From an uncultured Phocaeicola sp. (lineage in GTDB: Bacteria; Bacteroidota; Bacteroidia; Bacteroidales; Bacteroidaceae): a stretch of 64,000 bases of DNA. The notes under the pieces were generated by a model, which saw only the letters and a program-made list of their open reading frames with translations, did no database searches and had not been told where the DNA came from. Positions 28,101 to 34,346 of this stretch are shown here, in pieces. Position 1 is the first letter of the stretch, and the number at the start of each line of letters is the position of its first letter. A program made the translations under genes and the position numbers. The DNA is taken from the NCBI GenBank assembly GCA_948579315.1, contig CAPAOL010000010.1:17271-81270 (forward strand), read 5' to 3'.

Positions 28101-28609
28101 CCATTTGCCGGAACTTCCAATGAGAACTCTCCGTTGAAGTTGGTAATAGTGGCTTGCTTGCTACCTTCTACAAGAACGTTGGCGCCAATCAAAGGCTCGC
28201 CTTGTATATCTGTGACCGTTCCTCGAATGGATATATTCTTACTCTTATTATCGGAAGATGGCTCTTCTTTAGGTTGAACAGGTATAATGATGATATGTTT
28301 ACCTTCCATTCTGTAAGTAAATCCGGTTCCTTTTAATATGGAATTCAAAACAGAGGAAACAGTTTGTTGGGTAAAGTCAACACTTACCTTTTGTTTCACG
28401 TCCAACTTTGTCTGATTATAAGCGATGCTTAAATCCGTCTGTGCTTCAATGCTTTCAAATACTTTTAATAGAGGTTGGTTTTTCATAGATACTGTTATCT
28501 GCTGGCTCTGTCCAAAGACACTGCTACAAAAACATAAAGCAAACAACAATATATAAATTTTATGAATTTTTACGAGGTAATTCTTCCCCGATAACTTATA
28601 AAGTTTCAT
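25166..28609 (-). CDS. SusC-like TonB-dependent outer-membrane transporter
   Basis: 1147 residues. Signal peptide, then an N-terminal STN (secretin/TonB short) domain at about residues 40-110, a carboxypeptidase-regulatory-like (DUF4880-type) domain at about 125-200, the plug with VVVIGFGTQKKVNMTGAV, and a beta-barrel ending in a C-terminal aromatic (VTF). The STN domain is the feature that couples these transporters to the FecR-type anti-sigma encoded just upstream: glycan import releases the ECF sigma. The pair of susC and susD forms the core of the PUL. Confidence 0.96.
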   Translation of the reverse strand: MKLYKLSGKNYLVKIHKIYILLFALCFCSSVFGQSQQITVSMKNQPLLKVFESIEAQTDLSIAYNQTKLDVKQKVSVDFTQQTVSSVLNSILKGTGFTYRMEGKHIIIIPVQPKEEPSSDNKSKNISIRGTVTDIQGEPLIGANVLVEGSKQATITNFNGEFSLEVPANGKLRITYIGYTTQEVPVKNQTSFNIQLQEDTQTMEEVVVIGFGTQKKVNMTGAVGAVNVKESLGDRPITNVSAALQGAVPGLKIESATGAPGDDMTYNIRGTTSINGGEPLVLVNNVPMDINMIDPQDIETVSILKDAASAAIYGARAAFGVILITTKQGKKDMAPKFNYNNNFSFSKALELPQKASPLESVLAYKEMGWANDTYVDGKNITQWESYIRDYQSDPSKYPNGYVFDDKGNLFLMRENDMFADMMENFGFMQNHSFSVSGGSERTNYRLSLGYTGEDGILITDKDKFNRINMSSFLSVDINKWLTTQLDIRYANSTQNKVEQGGRNGVWGSVMALPSYHNILPYEQDGVVYPAETSATYVRYSEPRVIKKNDLRTLGRVIISPLKGLKITGEYTFNRTTEYNRMYINKYQYIGFNFAGVLNSTENSSYALTQGFTNYNAINVFANYDFSIGKHDIAIMGGYNQEESHKESQWSERKDVLLENLPSLSGSTGTTSVSDSFDEYAIRGLFYRINYAYAGKYMLEANGRYDGTSRFPKKNRFGFFPSFSAGWRISEEAFMEKTRDILSNLKLRASWGSIGNQIILKSDNTPENYPYIPSMAPYLTEWLVDGQKATSLKAPAMVSNNFSWEKVYTLDFGVDFGFFNNRLNGTFDWYRRDTKGMLAPGMDLPWVIGATAAKQNAADLKTYGWELELNWRDRINKDWSYRIGFNLYDSQSEITKYNNETNLLGDKIYRKGMKIGEIWGYVTDRFYTVDDFNEDGTLKAGIPKPKGAGTMYPGDILYKNFDDDTETIWSGQGTADDPGDQRIIGNSTPRFHYGITAGVSWKGFDLSIFLRGVGKRDYWRTDQIAWPTGTWGSLFKETLDFWTPENTNAYFPRVYANEGVNTSYNHWKQTKYLADASYLKLQNITLSYTLPKTWSQRIYFDEMKVFFSGENLYTWDHLPEGLETDMLKKGYWEYPFMRKFSLGINVTF

Positions 28610-28727
28610 ACTTCTGTGAGTTAATCATTAATACTAAATTTAAGTGTATACTACAAATTTGAATGAAGTAATTTTGATTGATTTAGGGGAGTTGGTATCC
28701 GCGAAATACCGACTTCCTTTTCTCTGT

Positions 28728-29732
28728 CTATCTGCCTCCTTTCTTGTTTTTGGGTGAATAAATTAAAAGCACGTTCTCGTTCTCTACTTTATAATCGATG
28801 CTTCCTATCGTTTTTGTTATAATATTCATGATATCTTTGATAGGAGCTTTATGTTTGAATTTGATCGTATATACATCCGTCGTGGCTAGATGTGGAGGTA
28901 CGATGATCTGTATATTATATATTCTTTCTATTGTAGTGAAAATGTCTTTGAGAGTCATTCCGGCAAAGTTTAATTCACCTTTGGTCCAACCGGAGTATAA
29001 GGAAGCGTCAATGATTTTTTTATTGAATTCTCCGGTTGGATTGTCATATTCAAGTTGCTCATTGGGTGTCAGGGTAATGATGTCCTCATCGTTCGATTTC
29101 TGAACAACAATTGAGCCTGATTCAAGAGTGGCGATTGTTTTTTCATCTTCCGGATAGGCGTATACGTTGAACTTGGTTCCCAAAACTTTAACTTTCAGAT
29201 GGCCGGTCTTGACAATGAACGGATGTTGGCTATCTTTCTTTACATCGAAATTAGCTTCTCCCATCAGATATACGGAACGCATGTCATTAGCAAATTTCTG
29301 TGGATATATTAACAATGTCCCTGAATTGAGATGCGCTATGGAACCGTCGGGCAAAGTGATTTGCCTCTGTTCTCCCTTAGGTACAAAGTATTCTACCAAT
29401 TCTACAGGTTTTTCATCAAATTGCATATACAGGTAAGCTATCCAAATGGACAGCAGAGGGATGAGTAATGCTGCCGCTACTTGTCCCCATTTGCGCAACG
29501 TATAAGAAACGACTGTTTTTTGTGAATGTGGCAGCTTCTTGCGGAAATCCTGATAAGAACGTATGGTGCTTGCATCGGTTTTGAATTCTTGTTCTTCCCA
29601 TACCTGCATCATTGCTTCTTCCTTCTTGTCCTGTCCAGCGGAGTCAATGATCCATCTCCATGTCTTTTCCTTAAGTTCGGGACTGAACTTGTCGGAAATA
29701 AAAATTTTAATTATTTTATAGGTATTCGACAT
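28728..29732 (-). CDS. FecR-family anti-sigma factor
   Basis: 334 residues from ATG at 29732 (MSNTYKIIKIF). A cytoplasmic N terminus, one membrane helix near residues 92-112 (AAALLIPLLSIWIAYLYM) and a periplasmic FecR domain (VPKGEQRQITLPDGSIAHLNSG) and C-terminal DUF4974-type domain. It receives a signal from the SusC STN domain across the periplasm and controls the sigma factor. It lies 79 bases after the sigma gene and 118 bases before susC. The upstream start at 29783 is possible but adds non-conserved residues. Confidence 0.93.
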   Translation of the reverse strand: MSNTYKIIKIFISDKFSPELKEKTWRWIIDSAGQDKKEEAMMQVWEEQEFKTDASTIRSYQDFRKKLPHSQKTVVSYTLRKWGQVAAALLIPLLSIWIAYLYMQFDEKPVELVEYFVPKGEQRQITLPDGSIAHLNSGTLLIYPQKFANDMRSVYLMGEANFDVKKDSQHPFIVKTGHLKVKVLGTKFNVYAYPEDEKTIATLESGSIVVQKSNDEDIITLTPNEQLEYDNPTGEFNKKIIDASLYSGWTKGELNFAGMTLKDIFTTIERIYNIQIIVPPHLATTDVYTIKFKHKAPIKDIMNIITKTIGSIDYKVENENVLLIYSPKNKKGGR

Positions 29733-29811
29733 ATTAATGTTTTTATGGTGATGGTTTCTTATATAAGATACGTAGCTGGTCAACTACGCACGGTCTGAAT
29801 TCATATTTTTT

Positions 29812-30375
29812 TTAGAAAAATAGAAAAAAGGCAATAAATAGCACTTTCCGTATGTCTGTGAGGGCTTGTGAAAGATGGTTTTCGACAGTCCGTTTATTGA
29901 TGCCTAACGTTTGGGCTATTTCGTCACTGCTCATTCCTGATTCCCGGCTCATCTTATATATTTTCTTCCGTTGCGGAGGCATTTTTTCCACAACCATTGC
30001 TACTAGTAGTTCGAGTTCCTTGAGTTGTATCTTGTCGTCAGTTTCGTTGCTTTCCGGTATGGAAACAATCTTCTCGGCTTGTTTTTGCTGGTAGTTTTTG
30101 AATAGTAACGCACGTTCGATATGCCGGTATACCGCATTTTTGCAGACACGGAAAAGATAAGATTTGAAATTGTTGATTGTATTGAGGGATGATCGGTTGC
30201 CCCACAGCATTAGAAATATATCCTGCGATATATCTTCCGCTTCTTCCGGTGATTGCAATAATCCGGTGATAAATCCTTTGACTTGTGGATAATAGTGAAG
30301 GAAGAAGGTTTCAAAAGCCTTCTCGTCTCCTTTGCTGATAGCCTCTAAAAGTTGTTTTTCATTAAAAGGTTGCAT
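29812..30375 (-). CDS. ECF RNA polymerase sigma-70 factor
   Basis: 187 residues. Region 2 is around residues 20-90 (EEAEDISQDIFLMLW) and region 4 near 125-175 (MPPQRKKIYKMSRESGMSSDEIAQTLGINKRTVENHLSQA, helix-turn-helix). No region 3, as is typical of ECF factors. It would transcribe the downstream susCD operon when released by the FecR protein. A -7 element (30409-30416) lies just upstream. Confidence 0.94.
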   Translation of the reverse strand: MQPFNEKQLLEAISKGDEKAFETFFLHYYPQVKGFITGLLQSPEEAEDISQDIFLMLWGNRSSLNTINNFKSYLFRVCKNAVYRHIERALLFKNYQQKQAEKIVSIPESNETDDKIQLKELELLVAMVVEKMPPQRKKIYKMSRESGMSSDEIAQTLGINKRTVENHLSQALTDIRKVLFIAFFLFF

Positions 30376-30408
30376 GCTGTTGAGGTTGAGTGAATACTAT
30401 CAATCATG

Positions 30409-30416
30409 CAAAAATA
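30409..30416 (-). promoter_or_regulatory. -7 element (TATTTTTG) upstream of the ECF sigma gene
   Basis: TATTTTTG on the minus strand, 33 bases before the start codon. No clear -33 TTTG is visible at the expected spacing. Confidence 0.5.
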
Positions 30417-30465
30417 AATAATTTTTATATCTATATCCGGTTATTAACAAAAAAAACATTTTTTA

Positions 30466-30509
30466 TAGTGAAATGAAAGTTCCGACGTAGTGAAATGAAG
30501 GTTCCGACG
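30466..30509. repeat. 22-bp tandem repeat (two units) of the phased-palindrome type
   Basis: Two 22-bp copies, TAGTGAAATGAAAGTTCCGA-CG and the same with one A-to-G change. Each contains a 14-nt GAAAT-GAAR-GTTCC core at 30470 and 30492, exactly 22 bp apart. A weaker third unit (GAGTG-AGGT-GTTCC, 30517) follows at 25 bp. The palindrome is imperfect here. It lies between the ECF sigma gene and the tRNA-Trp terminator. Confidence 0.65.
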
Positions 30510-30583
30510 CGTATATGAGTGAGGTGTTCCAAAAAGTATTCCCTATGTGAATAAATTGGATGGACTTGATTTTTTATAGAAGA

Positions 30584-30622
30584 GAAAAGCCGCAGAAAAT
30601 CATCGATTACCTGCGGCTTTTC
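30584..30622 (-). terminator. Rho-independent terminator of tRNA-Trp
   Basis: 12-bp stem GAAAAGCCGCAG / CTGCGGCTTTTC with a T-rich tail on the minus strand, starting 6 bases after the tRNA 3' end. Confidence 0.85.
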
Positions 30623-30627
30623 TTTCG

Positions 30628-30700
30628 CACGGGAGGAGAGGCTCGAACTCCCGACACCCGGTTTTGGAGACCGGTGCTCTACCAACTGAGCTACTCCCGT
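30628..30700 (-). tRNA. tRNA-Trp (CCA)
   Basis: Reading the minus strand, acceptor stem ACGGGAG pairs with CTCCCGT, D stem GCTC/GAGC, anticodon stem CCGGT/ACCGG with loop CTCCAAA (anticodon CCA), T stem GGGAG/CTCTC with loop TTCGAGC, discriminator G. Every stem closes. The 3' CCA is not encoded. Confidence 0.95.
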
Positions 30701-30711
30701 GTTTGCGGCTG

Positions 30712-30742
30712 CAAAGGTAGTAGAAACTTCTGAATCTCCAAA
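30712..30742 (-). promoter_or_regulatory. tRNA-Trp promoter (TTTG-19-TACCTTTG)
   Basis: TTTG at 30739-30742 and TACCTTTG at 30712-30719, 19 bases apart, with the tRNA 5' end 11 bases further on. Textbook Bacteroides sigma-AB promoter spacing. Confidence 0.75.
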
Positions 30743-30765
30743 CATTTGGGTAAATAAGTTTTGAA

Positions 30766-31119
30766 TTATTTTAATTTTTCCCACTCATCAGGCTTGAAAC
30801 CGACTAGAACGAAGCTGTCAGTCACTACCAATGGGCGTTTCACCAATTTACCGTTTGTTGCCAGCAATGCTATTTGTTCTTCTTCACTCATGCCTGGTAG
30901 CTTCTCGCTCAGTTTCAGCTCTTTATAAACTAATCCGCTAGTGTTGAAGAATTTCTTTATAGGCAGACCACTGCGTGGAATCCATGCTTTTAATTCTTCA
31001 ACCGTAGGATTTTCTTCTACAATTAATCGGTTGGTAAACTCAATGTTATTTTCTGTTAACCATTTCTTGGCTTTCTGGCATGTGCTGCATGCCGGGTACT
31101 GCAAAAATAATGTTGCCAT
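30766..31119 (-). CDS. ArsC/Spx-family thioredoxin-fold protein
   Basis: 117 residues, the usual length for the ArsC/Spx superfamily. ACSTCQKAKKWL near residue 9 carries the redox cysteine pair (Cys-x-x-Cys) and GKLVKRPLVV near residue 92 is the family's RP motif. It may be an arsenate reductase-like enzyme or a Spx-like regulator; the standalone position (no ars operon) gives no help. Confidence 0.85.
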   Translation of the reverse strand: MATLFLQYPACSTCQKAKKWLTENNIEFTNRLIVEENPTVEELKAWIPRSGLPIKKFFNTSGLVYKELKLSEKLPGMSEEEQIALLATNGKLVKRPLVVTDSFVLVGFKPDEWEKLK

Positions 31120-31187
31120 ATTCGTTTATAATTTAATTCATACTATTTAATACATAACACTTGATACCTAATACTTAACGCTTAACC

Positions 31188-31778
31188 TCACCTCAATATC
31201 TGCAAATCTTGAAACATAATCCGGTAAGCAGCTGCTTTCTTATCCAACGCCAGTGGATATGCTCTTGATGATGATGGCATCCGGTAAAGCCGCATGGCAC
31301 GTCCTTCAAAAACGAATTCGGAGTAATCGCCTACTTTCGGCTCTTCTATTTCGAATTGCTGTCGGAGAGTGTCCGTTGCTTTTTGTCCTGTAGTGACGAT
31401 GGCTTTACATTCGGGAAGTTGCCGCAGCAATGCTGCTACATCGGTAGCTTCCACTACTTCGAGAAACTTATCCGATGCATTATCTTGCAACCGGCGGATG
31501 GATGAAGCGGTATCAAACAGGGCAATTCCCTTTTCGTTCAAAAAGTCTATGATTTGCTCACGGCAAAACGATTTTAGTGTTGAATTCAGAAAGTGATTCT
31601 TATCATTAAAGAATAAGATTCCATATATACGCCACATGTCATTGTTTAGGTTTGGATAATAAAAGTCCATAGACCATCTTTTTTTCTGTGGCGGGAAACT
31701 GCCTAGCATAAGCAATTTTGATTTCGCAGGAAGGAATGGTTCTAGCGGATGTGTTTCGATTTCCATGTTATCGTTCAT
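31188..31778 (-). CDS. Uracil-DNA-glycosylase family protein
   Basis: 196 residues if started at 31778. LLMLGSFPPQKKRWSMDFYYPN near residue 25, GIALFDTASSIRR and the C-terminal RMPSSSRAYPLAL fit the UDG/MUG superfamily (DNA uracil or mismatch-specific excision). The ATG at 31793 would overlap the -7 element at 31791-31798, which supports the later start. Specific damaged-base substrate is unknown. Confidence 0.7.
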   Translation of the reverse strand: MNDNMEIETHPLEPFLPAKSKLLMLGSFPPQKKRWSMDFYYPNLNNDMWRIYGILFFNDKNHFLNSTLKSFCREQIIDFLNEKGIALFDTASSIRRLQDNASDKFLEVVEATDVAALLRQLPECKAIVTTGQKATDTLRQQFEIEEPKVGDYSEFVFEGRAMRLYRMPSSSRAYPLALDKKAAAYRIMFQDLQILR

Positions 31779-31790
31779 TTTAATTTCGTA

Positions 31791-31798
31791 CAAAAATA
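31791..31798 (-). promoter_or_regulatory. -7 element (TATTTTTG) of the UDG-family gene
   Basis: TATTTTTG on the minus strand, 12 bases before the ATG at 31778. Confidence 0.5.
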
Positions 31799-31836
31799 GT
31801 GATAATGTTTATTTCCTTCAAAATCAATGAGAAAAA

Positions 31837-31938
31837 ATGCTAGCTCCGGAAGCAATTCGAAGTATCTTTTCTTCAGGGATCACCACCGGAGGCCTAACTG
31901 CAATTATTGCAAATATAGTAATACGTGTAAAAGAATGA
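31837..31938 (+). pseudogene. Remnant of an NCS2 nucleobase permease C terminus
   Basis: A 33-residue frame beginning MLAPEAIRSIFSSGITTGG and ending in IIANIVIRVKE. The SIFSSGIxTGGLTAIIxNI pattern is the last helix region of uracil/xanthine permeases (NCS2/UraA type). An in-frame stop lies two codons upstream of the ATG and the rest of the permease is absent, so this looks like the tail of a deleted gene. Recognition is by pattern only. Confidence 0.45.
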
Positions 31939-32002
31939 CGAATAAGTATTAGGTATTATAATTTAAAAAAATCCGCAAATATTCTCAACTATACTTATCC
32001 CT

Positions 32003-32076
32003 ATGAGAAAAAATTCTCATAGCAATGAGAATAAATACTCATAGTAATGAGAATTTTTTCTCATCGCAGTGAGAAT
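32003..32076. repeat. Phased palindrome array, three full units on a 22-bp period
   Basis: Perfect or near-perfect 18-nt palindromes ATGAGAAAAAATTCTCAT (32003), ATGAGAATAAATACTCAT (32025) and ATGAGAATTTTTTCTCAT (32047), separated by AGCA and AGTA; a partial fourth unit begins at 32069. The core is GAGAA-4-TTCTC. Units are exactly 22 bp apart. Confidence 0.9.
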
Positions 32077-32235
32077 ATACCCTTGTTTGAATAGGCTGAA
32101 ACAGTTCATTACCGTGCAGATATGAATAAATTATGGTGATATAGACCGCCCTGAAGCACATTATCCAGACTTCCAAACTGTCCCCCGATTTTTTAGACTG
32201 ATCCGAAAAAAGTATATAAAGATAACAATAACAAA

Positions 32236-32262
32236 AAAGCGGAAGTACAAAACCCCCGCTTT
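32236..32262 (-). terminator. Terminator of the 32307-32939 gene
   Basis: 7-bp stem AAAGCGG / CCGCTTT with a 13-nt loop and a T-run on the minus strand, about 45 bases after the stop codon. Confidence 0.6.
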
Positions 32263-32306
32263 CTTTATCGTATTAATCTTTATGCTTTTCTAACATTGAA
32301 CGCGAC

Positions 32307-32939
32307 TTATTTTTTCGTATCCGTGTCGTCATCCTTCCGTTTCGTTTCCTTTTTAGCAAGGAGAACAATATTATACACATAATCCGTCATCCACTGCTCC
32401 GAGTACCCCAGACGCTCTTTGTATTGGCGGACAGCCGCAGCTGTCTTGTGCACGTCATCCGCTTTCCATACCATTTTGGTGCAAACATCATGTACTGTCT
32501 TCTGCGTCATGCCATACAGAGCCTTTTTAAAGATCGACGGCATACGAAACTTCCACTGCATCAGATTTCCCATCAACATCATCAGATCATTAGAAAATCC
32601 CTGATACATGAATAAATAAGATTGGATATCATTTTGAGTGCGGCAGTTACGTCTCACGGAAGCGTCGATTTCTTTGAAGAAATTCTCATTCAACCCATAA
32701 TCCTGCATCAGCATTTTGCGTGCGGCAGACTTTTCTGCCAATCCTAGTTTACCGTTTTGCGTAGGCACTTTAAACAAACGTTTGAAGTTGGCTACGTCCG
32801 GCAGGAATCGGATATTGGTGATACCAAGGTTTGTGGCGATCACTGACTGGAAATACACCCGGGTCAGTGAAATGAAATCTTCTACATTGCCGACTTTCGT
32901 TTCATCGGATTTTTTCTTGAATAAACCAAATAAGCCCAT
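32307..32939 (-). CDS. Conserved hypothetical protein
   Basis: 210 residues, no signal peptide or membrane helix. Mostly helical, basic at both ends (MGLFGLFKKKSDETK at the start and KKETKRKDDDTDTKK at the end). No catalytic motif recognised. A TACCTTTG -7 element lies 88 bases upstream and a hairpin terminator downstream, so it is a monocistronic unit. Confidence 0.7.
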   Translation of the reverse strand: MGLFGLFKKKSDETKVGNVEDFISLTRVYFQSVIATNLGITNIRFLPDVANFKRLFKVPTQNGKLGLAEKSAARKMLMQDYGLNENFFKEIDASVRRNCRTQNDIQSYLFMYQGFSNDLMMLMGNLMQWKFRMPSIFKKALYGMTQKTVHDVCTKMVWKADDVHKTAAAVRQYKERLGYSEQWMTDYVYNIVLLAKKETKRKDDDTDTKK

Positions 32940-33026
32940 TTTTATATTTACTATTTTGCAATTTACTATTTACTATTTGAGTGTGTGGAAGGTATATAAT
33001 ATAACTACCACTTGTCAATTTCCGTG

Positions 33027-33034
33027 CAAAGGTA
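33027..33034 (-). promoter_or_regulatory. -7 element (TACCTTTG) for the 32307-32939 gene
   Basis: TACCTTTG on the minus strand; a TTGG-type -33 is nearby but not at ideal match. The 5' leader would be about 80 bases. Confidence 0.4.
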
Positions 33035-33050
33035 CAAAAACAGTTGGTTT

Positions 33051-33188
33051 TCACCAACATTCCAAGTTCTTTTCGATGTTTGGCATAGACTCTTTCTTAA
33101 AAACAGGACTTTGGATGCTGGCTTTCTTTTGCGCCCGGTCATCATTTAACAGGCGGATCGTATTATCCTGTAACCATGAAGCATCCAT
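33051..33188 (-). pseudogene. Possible 45-codon small ORF or gene remnant downstream of the AlbA_2 gene
   Basis: ATG at 33188, stop at 33051; the frame remains open upstream of the ATG to about 33240, into the end of the neighbouring gene. The predicted peptide (MDASWLQDNTIRLLNDDRAQ, ending NIEKNLECW) has balanced composition and could be coding. I cannot name it. The open upstream frame suggests a truncated larger gene as much as a small gene. Confidence 0.3.
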
Positions 33189-33251
33189 TTCCGGTGAGTG
33201 ATAAAAGCGGATATTAGCTATCAGGTATTGAGCATGAATTTCGGTCCGTGG

Positions 33252-33899
33252 TCATTCATCTTTGATTCGGAAGTAGAATTTATGATTTTCGAATACGGGT
33301 TCCACAATATCATAACGAATAAATTTGGCGAGGAGATGTTCGGCTGCACGGCGTGAAAGTCCGGTTTGGCGGCAGTAGCGGTTGAGTGAGAGTAAAGTGC
33401 CATGCTCCAGTTGTTCGAGCAGGAGCTGTTCACGTTCGGTATAACGGATCAGTTCGCCACGAGGGCTGTCACTTTGTTGCCATACGCGGAGATGTATGGG
33501 GGTTGCCAGGATATTTTCATCCTTGATACGGAGATAGGCTAGAGGTTTTCCGGTTTCGTCTTTGGCGTAAACAGGTTTGTGGGGAGTTTCTTCGATGGTC
33601 GCTACTAACACTTGTCGTCCCTCCACTATATATGTCTGCAAGGTGTATTCCACTTCCGGCACGCAATACAGTTGTGCGGCAGCTTCAATCATATATTTTT
33701 CTTCTTCGGAGCGTACTCCTGCAATTTTTCCATTGTCTTTTACACCAATAAGTAATCTTCCTCCGTCCGTGTTGGCAAAAGCCGAGAGGGTTTTGGCTAT
33801 TTTGCGTGCGTCGGAAATTTCGAATTTAAAATCCTGTTGCTGATGCTCTCCTTCAGCAATCAATGCATGTATATAATCGGTATCTGTAAGCAGTTTCAT
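33252..33899 (-). CDS. AlbA_2/Schlafen-domain ATP-binding protein
   Basis: 215 residues. N-terminal AlbA_2 (Schlafen-type) domain: FKFEISDARKIAKTLSAFANTDGGRLLIGVKDNGKIAGV at residues 25-65 with the GGxLLIGV glycine strand, then a winged-helix-like C-terminal third (LSRRAAEHLLAKFIRYDIVEP). Such proteins act as transcriptional regulators or nucleic-acid sensors. The start is fixed by a -7 element ending five bases upstream of the ATG, giving a nearly leaderless mRNA. Confidence 0.85.
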   Translation of the reverse strand: MKLLTDTDYIHALIAEGEHQQQDFKFEISDARKIAKTLSAFANTDGGRLLIGVKDNGKIAGVRSEEEKYMIEAAAQLYCVPEVEYTLQTYIVEGRQVLVATIEETPHKPVYAKDETGKPLAYLRIKDENILATPIHLRVWQQSDSPRGELIRYTEREQLLLEQLEHGTLLSLNRYCRQTGLSRRAAEHLLAKFIRYDIVEPVFENHKFYFRIKDE

Positions 33900-33904
33900 G
33901 GCTA

Positions 33905-33912
33905 CAAAGGTA
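33905..33912 (-). promoter_or_regulatory. -7 element (TACCTTTG) at the AlbA_2 gene start
   Basis: On the minus strand TACCTTTG-TAGCC-ATG, so the transcription start should be at or just before the start codon. Confidence 0.55.
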
Positions 33913-34006
33913 GGTAAAAATGATGAAAAGCCTTTTTTTTAGATATTTTTCGAAGAATATTTCAAAAAAAAAGATTGATTTTATGCTTTTATTTCGGGAA
34001 ACAGTG

Positions 34007-34014
34007 TATTTTTG
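34007..34014 (+). promoter_or_regulatory. -7 element (TATTTTTG) of the histone-like gene
   Basis: TATTTTTG 32 bases before the ATG at 34047. The leader contains AGGA a few bases before the start codon. Confidence 0.5.
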
Positions 34015-34046
34015 CGCCACATTATTAACGAAAAAACAAAAGGATT

Positions 34047-34223
34047 ATGAAAGAATTGTTAGAAAAGGTAGCAGCTCTGTATGCTGACTTCTCAAAAGAT
34101 GCTAACGCGCAGATCGAAAACGGTAACAAAGCAGCAGGAACTCGTGCTCGTAAAACTTCTTTGGAAATTGAAAAAGCAATGAAAGAATTCCGTAAAGCAT
34201 CTTTGGAAGCTTCTAAGAAATAA
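34047..34223 (+). CDS. Small histone H1-like protein
   Basis: 58 residues, starting MKELLEKVAALYADFSKDAN and ending EFRKASLEASKK, with repeated alternating basic and acidic heptads. This is the short Hc1/histone-like family found throughout Bacteroides; presumed DNA-binding. It is below normal ORF-calling length. A strong terminator follows at 34250. Confidence 0.88.
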   Translation: MKELLEKVAALYADFSKDANAQIENGNKAAGTRARKTSLEIEKAMKEFRKASLEASKK

Positions 34224-34249
34224 TTTGGAAGACTACTTAAAGATATCGA

Positions 34250-34294
34250 GAAAGAGGATATGTTGTGAAGCAATATGTCCTCTTTCTATTTTAA
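34250..34294 (+). terminator. Terminator of the histone-like gene
   Basis: 9-bp stem GAAAGAGGA / TCCTCTTTC with a 19-nt loop and a TATTTT tail. Confidence 0.75.
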
Positions 34295-34314
34295 TGCGCA
34301 ATGTCTTTAAATCG

Positions 34315-34322
34315 TATATTTG
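34315..34322 (+). promoter_or_regulatory. -7 element (TATATTTG) of the radical-SAM gene
   Basis: TATATTTG 24 bases before the ATG at 34347; no clear -33. Confidence 0.45.
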
Positions 34323-34346
34323 CGAAAAGAATCAAGATTGTGAATT

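Larger units (their letters stand above)
31779..32306. other. Intergenic region with gene remnant and palindrome array
   Basis: About 530 bp between the UDG-family gene and an unknown gene. It contains the permease-like remnant (31837-31938), the GAGAA/TTCTC palindrome array (32003-32076) and a terminator (32236-32262). No other coding signal was found. Confidence 0.7.
32940..33251. other. 312-bp intergenic stretch
   Basis: Contains a leader with repeated TTTACTATTT tracts (32947-32984), the promoter at 33027 and the small frame at 33051-33188. Nothing else is supported. Confidence 0.5.

Noticed and set aside
30431..30784. Minus-strand frame of 117 codons spanning tRNA-Trp
   Set aside because: Runs through a complete tRNA and its terminator.
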